A stretch of 8,295 nt of DNA from Gemmatimonadota bacterium (GCA_003222235.1 QHVD01000143.1:14649-22943), one strand, 5' to 3'. Positions 1 through 6,796 are shown, counted from the stretch's first letter. Numbers and translations: made by a program. The notes: generated by a model not told the origin, from the letters alone.

Positions 1-19
1 GGCCGGCGGATCGGTCGGC

Positions 20-580
20 GTGTTCGTGTGGAACATGCCGAACATCGCCCGATCGATCTACACGGGGATGGTCGGGCGCCGCCGCCTCGGTCTCCTCGAG
101 CCCCCGATCTGCGAGCGCTGCGGCGCCGTCATGCGTGTCAAGGCCCGCCACCTCGCGCATGCCCGCCTCGTCCCTGAGTCCCAGGGTCTCGGCCTGATCT
201 TGCGCTGCCCGAACTGCCGCTCCGAAGGCGCGCTGCTCGTCGGTCGCGACGCCCAGGCGGCGTTGCAGCAGGGCCTGACCTACTTGAGCCTGACGCGCCG
301 CGGCCGTCAGCGCGCTGAAGATGCGGCGCGCCTCGTGGAAGACGTCGGCGGGCCGGACCGGCTGATCCGTGACGTCGCGCGGCGCGAGCTCACCCTCCGC
401 AGTCTCGCCCCCGAGCGGCGACTCGCGCTCGAAATGGCCGTGGACGAGCGTGCCGAAGTCGAAGAGCTGGAGCGGCGGTGGAAGGAGGCGGAGGAGCTCG
501 CCGATATCGCCGACGGAATGCTCAGCACGACGACGGAGCTCGAGGAAGAGCTGCGACGTCTGAAAGACGGCCTACCATGA
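20..580 (+). CDS. Hypothetical zinc-ribbon protein with C-terminal coiled coil
   Basis: I do not recognise the family. Two CxxC pairs (Cys31/Cys34 and Cys63/Cys66, counted from the GTG at 20) lie about 30 residues apart and look like a four-cysteine zinc ribbon; His44 and His47 lie between them. From about residue 75 the protein is charged and helical, and roughly residues 135-184 are rich in Glu, Arg, Leu and Ala, as in a coiled coil. There is no signal peptide or membrane segment. The start is uncertain: GTG at 20 or 26 and ATG at 35 or 68 are in frame, and the frame is open to the left edge, so the gene may begin outside the window. It ends 19 bases before the first possible lipA start, in the same direction, so it may be cotranscribed. 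A nucleic-acid or protein-binding role is only a guess from the fold type. Confidence 0.6.
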   Translation: MFVWNMPNIARSIYTGMVGRRRLGLLEPPICERCGAVMRVKARHLAHARLVPESQGLGLILRCPNCRSEGALLVGRDAQAALQQGLTYLSLTRRGRQRAEDAARLVEDVGGPDRLIRDVARRELTLRSLAPERRLALEMAVDERAEVEELERRWKEAEELADIADGMLSTTTELEEELRRLKDGLP

Positions 581-611
581 GCTTTGGCAAGCCGCTATTT
601 TGACACGCGCC

Positions 612-1532
612 ATGGCCGCTTCGCTGGTTCAGATAACCTCCCGCAGCGCCACTGGCGCGCCCGCGAGCCCGACGCGCAAGCCGGCCTGGCTCAAGGTCTC
701 CGCCCCCGGCGGCCCCAACTACATCGCCACGAGACAGCTGATGCGTGGTCTCAGGCTCCACACGGTGTGCGAGGAGGCCCACTGCCCGAACATCGGCGAG
801 TGCTGGGAACACCGCGCCGCGACCTTTATGATCCTGGGCGACGTATGCACGCGGAACTGCGCGTACTGCGCGGTCGCCCACGGCACGCCGGCGCCGCTCG
901 ACCTCGACGAGCCCGTCCGCCTCGCGGAGGCGGTGGGCCGGTTGGAGCTCGAGCACGTGGTGATCACCAGCGTGGATCGGGACGATCTCCCCAACGGTGG
1001 CGCCGAGCTGTTTGCGGAGTGCATCGCCGCGATTCGCACGCGAAGCCCCGAGACGTCGGTGGAGATCTTGATCCCGGATTTCAAGGGGAGCGAGACCGCG
1101 CTCCGCATCGTCGTCGATGCGAAGCCCGACATCCTGAACCACAACCTCGAGACGATCGCCCGGCTGTACCGCCTGGCCCGGCCGGGCGGCCGTTATCCGC
1201 GGGCCCTCGAGCTGCTGCGCCGGGCGAAGCAGATGGACCCGGGCATGCTGACCAAGTCGGGGGTCATCTGCGGGCTGGGTGAGGAGTGGGACGAGCTCCT
1301 CGGCGCGATGCAGGACGTCCGCACCCAGGGGGTCGACATCCTCACCCTCGGCCAGTATTTGCGTCCCTCCCCGGGGCACCTCCCGATCGCGCGCTACTAC
1401 TCTCCCGACGAGTTCGCCGAGCTCAAACGGATCGGCCTCGCGATGGGCTACCGCCACGTGGAGTCGGGGCCGCTCGTGCGCTCGAGCTACCACGCGTGGG
1501 AGCAGGTCGAGCGCGCCATGGCCGCGCTATAG
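612..1532 (+). CDS. lipA: Lipoyl synthase (radical SAM)
   Basis: LipA inserts two sulfur atoms into protein-bound octanoyl groups to make lipoyl cofactor, using two [4Fe-4S] clusters. The sequence shows all hallmark motifs. The auxiliary-cluster cysteines lie in CEEAHCPNIGEC (C-x4-C-x5-C, residues about 53-64). The radical SAM motif CTRNCAYC (CxxxCxxC) follows at about 79-86. The C-terminal RSSYHA supplies the serine that ligates the auxiliary cluster. The length of about 306 residues is normal for the family. Two starts are possible: TTG at 600 (310 aa) or ATG at 612; neither has a clear Shine-Dalgarno, so I chose the ATG. The stop lies 14 bases before pdhA, whose E2 partner is the substrate, which supports the assignment and cotranscription. 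Confidence 0.97.
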   Translation: MAASLVQITSRSATGAPASPTRKPAWLKVSAPGGPNYIATRQLMRGLRLHTVCEEAHCPNIGECWEHRAATFMILGDVCTRNCAYCAVAHGTPAPLDLDEPVRLAEAVGRLELEHVVITSVDRDDLPNGGAELFAECIAAIRTRSPETSVEILIPDFKGSETALRIVVDAKPDILNHNLETIARLYRLARPGGRYPRALELLRRAKQMDPGMLTKSGVICGLGEEWDELLGAMQDVRTQGVDILTLGQYLRPSPGHLPIARYYSPDEFAELKRIGLAMGYRHVESGPLVRSSYHAWEQVERAMAAL

Positions 1533-1546
1533 CGTCGAGCGACTCG

Positions 1547-2545
1547 ATGACCACCGCCACCGCCCCCGCCTCCAAGGACGGCGCCCAGGTCGAGCTGCAG
1601 CGACGCATGCTGCGCCAGATGCTCCTGATCCGCCGCTTCGAGGAGAAGGCCGCCGAGTCATACGCCCTAGGCAAGATCGGCGGCTTCTGCCATCTCTACA
1701 TCGGCCAGGAGGCCGTGGCGGTCGGCTCGCTCGCCGCGCTGCGCGACGACGATTACGTCATCAGCTCCTATCGCGAGCACGGGCAGGCGCTCGCCCGGGG
1801 CATCCCCGCCACCGCGGTCATGGCGGAGCTGTTCGGCAAGGCGACGGGGTGCTCGAAGGGTAAGGGCGGGTCGATGCACCTCTTCGACGCGTCGAAGCGG
1901 TTCATGGGCGGTCACGGCATCGTCGGAGGGCACATCCCGCTCGCGGCGGGGCTCGGCTTCGCGATCCGGTACCGGGGAGGCGACCAGGTCTGCCTGTGCT
2001 TCTTCGGTGAGGCGGCCGTGAACATCGGCGCGTTCCACGAAGCCCTCAACATGGCTTCCGTGTACAAGCTCCCGGTCATCTTTTGCTGCGAAAACAACCA
2101 CTACGGCATGGGGACCGCGTTCGACCGCGTCGCCGCCGTGACCGACGTCGTCGAGCACGCCTGCAGCTACGACATGGCGGCGGAGCTCGTGAACGGCATG
2201 GACGTGTCCGCGGTGTACGAGGCGACCCAGCGCGCCGTGCGGCGCGCCCGCAGCGGCGGCCACCCCACGCTGCTCGAGGTCCGCACCTATCGCTTCATGG
2301 GACACTCCATGTCCGATCCGCTCCACGGCGTCTACCGCACGAAGGAAGAAGTCGAGGAGCAGAAGAAGCGGGACCCGATCTCCCATCTCGTCCTCGCGCT
2401 GAAGGAGGAAGGCGTGCTCGACGACGCAGCGCTGGAGGCGCTCGACCAGGAGGCGCGCGCCGTGGTGGAGGAGGCGGTGAAGTTCGCCGAAGCAAGCCCG
2501 GACCCGGATCCCTCCGAGCTCGGCACGCACGTCCTCGCCGACTGA
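1547..2545 (+). CDS. pdhA: Pyruvate dehydrogenase E1 component, alpha subunit
   Basis: This is the alpha subunit of the heterotetrameric, thiamine-diphosphate (ThDP) dependent E1, which decarboxylates pyruvate and reductively acetylates the lipoyl arm of E2. The 332-residue length is typical. Family blocks in order are: RRFEEKAAESYALGKIGGFCH and the GQEAVAVG block near the N-terminus; SSYREHGQALARG; GCSKGKGGSMHLF; the ThDP/Mg region GEAAVN (154-159) ending in ENN at 182-184; and the loop RFMGHSMSDP. The reading frame is open well upstream, inside lipA, but homology begins at the ATG at 1547, and the upstream residues are an out-of-frame shadow of lipA. The first Gly-Asp-Gly of the ThDP motif reads Gly-Glu-Ala here (GAG GCG, residues 155-156), which is unusual. 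The related branched-chain 2-oxoacid E1 alpha is the main alternative, but the partner subunits look like PDH. Confidence 0.93.
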   Translation: MTTATAPASKDGAQVELQRRMLRQMLLIRRFEEKAAESYALGKIGGFCHLYIGQEAVAVGSLAALRDDDYVISSYREHGQALARGIPATAVMAELFGKATGCSKGKGGSMHLFDASKRFMGGHGIVGGHIPLAAGLGFAIRYRGGDQVCLCFFGEAAVNIGAFHEALNMASVYKLPVIFCCENNHYGMGTAFDRVAAVTDVVEHACSYDMAAELVNGMDVSAVYEATQRAVRRARSGGHPTLLEVRTYRFMGHSMSDPLHGVYRTKEEVEEQKKRDPISHLVLALKEEGVLDDAALEALDQEARAVVEEAVKFAEASPDPDPSELGTHVLAD

Positions 2546-2547
2546 CC

Positions 2548-3531
2548 ATGCCGACCCTGACGTACCGGGACGCGCTCAACCAGGCGCTGCGGGAGGAGAT
2601 GCAGCGCGACACGAACGTCTTTCTGATGGGCGAGGAGGTCGGCCTCTATCAGGGAGCCTACAAGGTCAGCCGGGGCCTGCTGGAGGAGTTCGGGCCGATG
2701 CGCGTGGTGGATACACCCATCGCCGAGCTCGGGTTCGCGGGGCTCGGCGTGGGCGCGGCGATGGCGGGGCTGCGGCCGGTGATCGAATTCATGACCTGGA
2801 ACTTCGCGGTCCTCGCCCTGGACCAGATCGTGAACTCGGCCGCGAAGATCCTGTACGAGTCGGGCGGCCAGATCCCCATCCCCATCGTGTTCCGCGGGCC
2901 GAACGGCGCGGCGCTGCAGCTCGCGGCCCAGCACTCTCAGGCCTGGGAGGCCTGGCTCGCCCACATCCCCGGTCTCAAGGTCGTGGCTCCGGCGACCCCG
3001 GCGGACGCCAAGGGACTCCTCAAGTCCGCGATCCGCGACAACAATCCCGTGATCGTGCTCGAGGGCGAGATGCTCTACAACACCATGGGGGAGGTGCCCG
3101 ACGGGGAGTATCTCGTGCCCATCGGCAAGGCCGACGTGAAGCGGGACGGCCGGGACGTCACGCTCCTCTGCCACTCGAAGACGGTGACGACCGCACTGAA
3201 GGCCGCCGAGCTCTTGGCGGGGCAGGAAGGGGTGTCGGCGGAAGTGCTCGATCTCCGCTCACTGCGGCCGCTCGACGAGGCGGCGATTCTCGCCTCCCTC
3301 CGGAAGACCAACCGCGCCGTGGTGGTAGAGGAAGGGTGGCCCCACTGCGGCATCGGTGCGCAGGTGGTGGATTTGATCCAGCGGGACGCGTTCGACCACC
3401 TCGACGCGCCGGTGCTGCGCGTGACGCAGGCCGACGTTCCGCTGCCCTACAACAAGCAGCTCGAGCGCCTCGCGAAGCCGAGCCCCGACAAGGTCGTGGC
3501 CGCCGTGCGGCGCGTCCTCTACCTCGACTGA
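2548..3531 (+). CDS. pdhB: Pyruvate dehydrogenase E1 component, beta subunit
   Basis: This is the beta subunit of the ThDP-dependent E1; it pairs with PdhA to form the active site. The protein has 327 residues, the usual size. MGEEVGLYQGAYKVSRGLLEEFGP (residues 27-50) is the strongly conserved N-terminal block of bacterial PDH E1 beta. DTPIAELGFAG carries the glutamate (Glu60) expected to activate the thiamine ring. Next come the IEFMTWNF block and FRGPNG, and the C-terminal transketolase domain with VVVEEGWPHCGIGAQV. The ATG at 2548 comes 2 bases after the pdhA stop. The reading frame continues far upstream inside pdhA, but those residues do not resemble the family. There is no Shine-Dalgarno in the usual place, so translation probably depends on coupling to pdhA. 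Confidence 0.95.
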   Translation: MPTLTYRDALNQALREEMQRDTNVFLMGEEVGLYQGAYKVSRGLLEEFGPMRVVDTPIAELGFAGLGVGAAMAGLRPVIEFMTWNFAVLALDQIVNSAAKILYESGGQIPIPIVFRGPNGAALQLAAQHSQAWEAWLAHIPGLKVVAPATPADAKGLLKSAIRDNNPVIVLEGEMLYNTMGEVPDGEYLVPIGKADVKRDGRDVTLLCHSKTVTTALKAAELLAGQEGVSAEVLDLRSLRPLDEAAILASLRKTNRAVVVEEGWPHCGIGAQVVDLIQRDAFDHLDAPVLRVTQADVPLPYNKQLERLAKPSPDKVVAAVRRVLYLD

Positions 3532-3533
3532 CC

Positions 3534-4817
3534 ATGGCCACCATGGTCTACATGGAGGCGCTCTCCCCCACGATGGAGGAGGGACGGTTGGTCAAGTGGC
3601 TGAAGCAGGAGGGCGACCCGGTGAACGTGGGCGACGCCCTGGCCGAGGTCGAGACCGACAAGGCGGTGATGGAGCTGACCGCGCGGGCGGACGGCGTCCT
3701 GCGACAGGTCTCGGTCGCGGCGGGGGAGACGGTGCCCGTGGGGCACGTCGTCGCCGCCATTCTCGCCCCTGGCGAGGGGGTTGGTGAGGGCCCGGCTGCG
3801 GCTCGCCCGCCGACCGTCACAGTTGGAAACGAGAAATGGGAAACGGCAAACGTGGCGGCCGCACCGGCCGCGGCCCGAGCACCTGCGGCCGGCGCCCCGG
3901 TGCCGGTTGGCGTCGCCGCCGCCGCCGAAGCTGCGCGCGTGAAGGCGTCCCCCCTGGCGAGGCGCATTGCGAACGAGACCGGCGTCGACCTGAAGCTCCT
4001 CCAGGGGTCGGGACCCGGCGGGCGCGTGATCAAGCGGGACCTCGAACGGGCGGCGGCCCTCGCTTCCGCACCGGCGGCGACGGCCCCGGCCGCTGAGCCC
4101 TTTCCCGTTCCCCGTTTCCCGTCTCCCGAGCGTCCTTACGAAGACGTCCCGCTGACGCAAATCCGCAAGACGATCGCGAAGCGCCTGGTCACGTCCCTCG
4201 GCCCGATCCCCCACTATTTCCTCACGGCCGAAGTCGACATGGAGCGGGCCGCCGAAGCGCGCGAGGCGCTGAACCGGCAGCTCGGCGAGCAGGGGAAGCT
4301 CTCGTTCAACGACATCATCATCAAGACGACCGCGCTCGCGCTCACGAAGCACCGCGCCTGCAACGCCTGGTTCCAGGAAGACCACATCCGCTACTGGAAC
4401 GAGGTGCACCTCGGGATGGCGGTGGCGGTAGAGGACGGGCTGATCACGCCGGTGATCCGGAACGCGGACCGGAAGTCCCTCGCCGAGATCGGCCGCGAGG
4501 CGCGGGCGCTCGCCGAGCAGGCCCGCAGCCGCCGGCTCCAGCCCGCCGACTACACCGGCGCCACGTTCTCCGTGTCGAACCTCGGCATGTTCGACATCGA
4601 TCAGTTCACGGCGGTGATCAACCCGCCCGAGGCCGGCATCCTCGCGGTGGGCTCGATCGTCCCCAAGCCGGTCGGGGTGGACGATCGGGTCGCCGTGCGA
4701 CGCCGGATGCGCGTCACGCTGAGTTGCGACCACCGGGTCATCGACGGGGCGACAGGGGCGGCGTTTCTGCAGACGCTGAAGCAGATGCTGGAGAATCCAC
4801 TGGCTATGCTCTTGTAA
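3534..4817 (+). CDS. pdhC: Dihydrolipoamide acetyltransferase, E2 of pyruvate dehydrogenase
   Basis: E2 is the core of the PDH complex and transfers acetyl from the lipoyl arm to CoA. The 427 residues show one lipoyl domain (about 1-78) with the lipoylated Lys43 in ETDKAVME, an Ala/Pro-rich linker (about 79-135), a peripheral-subunit-binding domain (about 136-174, KASPLARRIA to GGRVIKRDL), a second linker (about 175-202), and the catalytic domain with DHRVIDG (His400, Asp404) near the C-terminus. The start at 3534 is 2 bases after the pdhB stop; an in-frame ATG at 3543 is also possible. Both linkers contain stretches coded by degenerate 7-base repeats (residues about 97-107 and 191-200). The first brings Asn, Glu, Lys and Trp into an otherwise Ala/Pro linker. 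Both repeat tracts keep the frame open, so the gene looks intact. Confidence 0.95.
   Translation: MATMVYMEALSPTMEEGRLVKWLKQEGDPVNVGDALAEVETDKAVMELTARADGVLRQVSVAAGETVPVGHVVAAILAPGEGVGEGPAAARPPTVTVGNEKWETANVAAAPAAARAPAAGAPVPVGVAAAAEAARVKASPLARRIANETGVDLKLLQGSGPGGRVIKRDLERAAALASAPAATAPAAEPFPVPRFPSPERPYEDVPLTQIRKTIAKRLVTSLGPIPHYFLTAEVDMERAAEAREALNRQLGEQGKLSFNDIIIKTTALALTKHRACNAWFQEDHIRYWNEVHLGMAVAVEDGLITPVIRNADRKSLAEIGREARALAEQARSRRLQPADYTGATFSVSNLGMFDIDQFTAVINPPEAGILAVGSIVPKPVGVDDRVAVRRRMRVTLSCDHRVIDGATGAAFLQTLKQMLENPLAMLL
3823..3852 (+). repeat. Degenerate 7-base tandem repeat in the first E2 linker
   Basis: The bases read as four units of seven in phase: TTGGAAA, CGAGAAA, TGGGAAA, CGGCAAA. 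They resemble the GGGAAAC units in lipB at 7377-7411. The tract codes residues about 97-107 of PdhC, in the flexible linker between the lipoyl and subunit-binding domains, and its A-rich composition differs from the GC-rich flanks. Confidence 0.65.
4104..4131 (-). repeat. Degenerate 7-base tandem repeat in the second E2 linker
   Basis: Four in-phase units follow one another: CCCGTTC, CCCGTTT, CCCGTCT, CCCGAGC. This is the reverse complement of the GGGAAAC-type unit seen in lipB, and it is preceded by a related CCCTTT. It codes PdhC residues about 191-200 (PVPRFPSPER), a proline-alternating linker just before the catalytic domain. Confidence 0.7.
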
Positions 4818-4852
4818 TGCGGAGTGCGGAGTGCGGAGTGCGGAGTGCGGAA
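4818..4852 (+). repeat. 7-base tandem repeat, left arm of an intergenic inverted pair
   Basis: Four perfect TGCGGAG units and one TGCGGAA begin directly after the pdhC stop codon. The 132-base gap 4818-4949 holds this array, a unique spacer of about 50 bases, and the opposing array at 4904-4931. Each GCGGAGT unit pairs with ATTCCGC downstream with one G.U wobble in RNA, so a long stem-loop between pdhC and lpd is possible. No clear promoter is visible in the gap. Confidence 0.85.
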
Positions 4853-4903
4853 TTGATAGGCTAGCGTCGAAGCACAACCTCGGGGTTGGAACCCGGCACT
4901 GAC

Positions 4904-4931
4904 ATTCCGCATTCCGCATTCAACACTCCGC
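4904..4931 (-). repeat. 7-base tandem repeat, right arm of the intergenic inverted pair
   Basis: Four in-phase units read ATTCCGC, ATTCCGC, ATTCAAC, ACTCCGC, the reverse complement of the array at 4818-4852 apart from a few changes. The array stops shortly before a G-rich stretch at 4936-4946 that precedes the lpd start. It may belong to a mobile or expanding repeat family, or it may shape mRNA stability between pdhC and lpd. Confidence 0.8.
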
Positions 4932-4935
4932 ACTT

Positions 4936-4946
4936 GGGGAGGGGGG
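4936..4946 (+). promoter_or_regulatory. Purine-rich ribosome-binding site of lpd
   Basis: GGGGAGGGGGG lies a few bases before the TTG at 4950. It is one of only two strong Shine-Dalgarno-like tracts in the window and supports TTG as the lpd start. It suggests lpd is initiated independently after the repeat-filled gap, unlike the tightly coupled pdhB and pdhC. Confidence 0.6.
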
Positions 4947-4949
4947 TCA

Positions 4950-6331
4950 TTGGCGAACCAATTTGAAGTGATCGTCTTGGGGGGCGGACCCGCGGGCTAC
5001 GTGGCCGCCATCCGCTCGGCACAACTCGGCATGAGCACCGCGGTGATCGAGAAGGATAAGCTCGGCGGCGTGTGCGTCAACATCGGCTGCATCCCCACCA
5101 AGGCGCTGCTCCACTCCGCGTACGTCGCGAACCTGCTGCGCCACGCCTCCGAGCTCGGCGTCGAGGCGGGCGCGGTCAAGACGGACTACGGGGTGGCGAT
5201 GAAGCGTTCCCGGCGGGTCAGCGACCAGAACTCCAAGGGCGTCGAATTCCTGATGAAGAAGCACAAGATCACGGTGGTCAAGGGCGCGGGCGTGCTCCAG
5301 CCGGGCCGCCGGGTCAAGGTCGGGAACGACGTGCACGAAGCGAAGAAGGCGATCATCATCGCGACCGGGTCGCGCGTGAAAGGCCTGCCGCAGATCGGGC
5401 TCGACCTCAACAAGACGACCGTGATCTCCTCGGACGAGGCGCTGTTCCTCGAGAAGGCGCCACCCTCGATGACCATCATCGGCGCCGGATGGAGTTCGCG
5501 GACATCTTCAATGCGTTCGGCAGCGCGGTGACGCTGATCGAGGCCCTGCCCCGGATCCTGCCATTCGAGGACGCCGAGGCGTCGGACGCGCTCACCAAGA
5601 GCTACAAGAAGCGCGGCATCGACGTCATCACCGGCGCCACGGTGAAGCAGGGGACCGCCGGGGCGGACAAGGTCACGCTGGAGGTCGAGGCCGGCGGCGC
5701 CGCGAGAAAGATCGAGTCGGCGGTCGTGCTGATGGCGGCGGGCCGCGCCCTCAACACCGAGGAGATCGGGTTGAAGCAATGCGGCATCCAGCTCCGCGAC
5801 GGCGGCTTCATCAAGGCCGATCGGAATCTCCAAACCGAGGTCCCGGGTTATTACGCCATCGGCGACGTCGCCGGGGCGCCGATGCTCGCCCACAAGGGGT
5901 TCCGCGAGGGGGTGTACGTGGCCGAGCTGCTCGGCGGCAAGCGGTCGCACCCGATCCGGTACGACAACGTGCCGAGCGTGACCTACTGCCACCCCGAGGT
6001 GGCGAGCATCGGCCTCACGGAGGACCAGTGCAAGGAGCGGAAGCTCGGCTACGTCGTGGGGCGGTTCCCCTTCTCCGCGAACGGCCGGGCCCGCGGCACG
6101 GGAGAGACCGAAGGGTTCGTGAAGATCATCCGCGACGAGAAGTACGGTGAGATCCTGGGGGCGCACATCGTCGGCGCCCAGGCGTCCGAGCTCATCCACG
6201 AGCTCGCCGTCGCGCGCGAGAACGAGTACACGGTGGAAGAGGTGGAGCTCGCGATCCACGCTCACCCGACGATGTCGGAAGCGGTGGCCGAAGCGGCGCT
6301 CGACTCGCTCGGCCGCGTCCTGCACATTTGA
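4950..6331 (+). pseudogene. lpd: Dihydrolipoamide dehydrogenase (E3), frameshifted
   Basis: E3 reoxidises dihydrolipoyl-E2 with FAD and NAD+. The first part (TTG at 4950, residues 1-180) shows the FAD motif GGGPAG (11-16) and the redox pair Cys42/Cys47 in CVNIGCIPTK. It runs into IIGAG at 5475-5489 and then leaves the homologous frame, stopping at 5531. The rest of the protein continues in another frame from MEFADIFNAFGS at 5489: the second FAD motif YAIGDVAG, then HAHPTMSEAV with the His-Glu catalytic dyad, ending at 6331. Family members read G-A-G-A-V/I-G-M-E-F here; the sequence goes from GGCGCCGG straight to ATGGAG, so about 10 bases are missing. The end of the NAD-binding glycine motif is lost in either frame. 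This is a recent pseudogene or a sequencing/assembly error. Everything else is well preserved. Confidence 0.9.
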
Positions 6332-6789
6332 GCGCCGTCACGCGCGAGAAGGATCCGCTCGCCATCGGCCTCGGCGCGCTCGCCTGCGGCGCCGGCCTGG
6401 GCGGCGGCACCATCATCGCCGCGCTGCTCGTGGTGCAAGGGCTGCAGCGGCGGCTCGACCCCACGAGCTACCGGCAGGCGGCAGCCGACCCGCTCGTGCT
6501 CGGGCTGCTGGCGGGGATCGCGGTCGGGGCGGCGTTCGGTTGGCGCAAGAGCCGCGCCCTCGAAAACCTCTGGCAACGGGGCGTGATCGCCGTGCTCGCC
6601 ACGGTCGGCGCGCTCCTGCTGGGATTTCTCGCCGCGCCAGTGCACCGGCTCGCCGGCCTCTGGGGCCTGCCGGTGTGGGGGCTCGCCAGCCTCGCGCTCG
6701 GCGTGACGGGCGCCCGCTGGGCGATACGGGGATCGCGACCTCACCCCCTGGCCCCCTCTCCACATGGTGGAGAGGGGGAACGGGAGTGA
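6328..6789 (+). CDS. Small membrane protein, probably four transmembrane helices
   Basis: I do not recognise a family. The 153-residue protein has four hydrophobic stretches at about 11-38, 55-72, 85-104 and 109-131, with Arg/Lys-rich turns between them (QRRLD, WRKSR). There is no signal peptide beyond the first helix and no cysteine or catalytic motif. The TTG start at 6328 overlaps the lpd stop by 4 bases (TTGA), which suggests translational coupling. The last 18 or so residues (SRPHPLAPSPHGGEGERE) are coded by a palindromic repeat at 6739-6791, so the original C-terminus probably lay nearer residue 134. It sits between lpd and lipB, but the sequence does not link it to lipoate metabolism. 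Confidence 0.7.
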   Translation: MSAVTREKDPLAIGLGALACGAGLGGGTIIAALLVVQGLQRRLDPTSYRQAAADPLVLGLLAGIAVGAAFGWRKSRALENLWQRGVIAVLATVGALLLGFLAAPVHRLAGLWGLPVWGLASLALGVTGARWAIRGSRPHPLAPSPHGGEGERE

Positions 6790-6791
6790 GG
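6739..6791. repeat. Palindromic repeat spanning a gene end and the lipB leader
   Basis: The inner arms CCCCCTCTCCAC (6752-6763) and GTGGAGAGGGGG (6767-6778) are perfectly complementary over 12 bases with an ATG loop. The outer arms CCTCAC (6739-6744) and GTGAGG (6786-6791) extend the palindrome around an imperfect middle. Sequences of this type are interspersed in many high-GC bacterial genomes, and the peptide it codes (PLAPSPHGGEG) recurs at protein ends. There is no U-run after the stem, so it is not a classic terminator. It could still fold over the lipB start region. Confidence 0.85.
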
Positions 6792-6796
6792 TCCGG

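Noticed and set aside
600..605. TTGACA resembling a -35 promoter element
   Set aside because: It coincides with the possible TTG start of lipA and no -10 element follows at the right distance; one hexamer is weak evidence.
522..1493. Long open frame on the minus strand opposite lipA
   Set aside because: It is the shadow of the GC-rich lipA codons: its composition is Arg/His/Ala-rich without family motifs, while lipA on the + strand has all its signatures.
2083..2547. Extended N-terminus for pdhB within pdhA
   Set aside because: The residues are Arg/Ala/Gly-rich shadow translation of pdhA; E1 beta homology begins exactly at the ATG at 2548.
3519..4919. Minus-strand open frame of over 400 codons opposite pdhC
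   Set aside because: pdhC is unmistakable on the + strand; the antisense frame has no recognisable motif and begins in the repeat-filled gap.
4818..4934. CRISPR array
   Set aside because: Units are 7 bases and directly adjacent with no unique spacers between them; the layout is two facing tandem arrays.
5481..5531. Programmed ribosomal frameshift in lpd
   Set aside because: There is no slippery heptamer, and a frame change would not restore the missing glycine-motif residues; a deletion explains it better.
6739..6791. Rho-independent terminator after the membrane protein
   Set aside because: The stem is strong but has no T-run after it, it overlaps the stop codon, and lipB starts 6 bases later.
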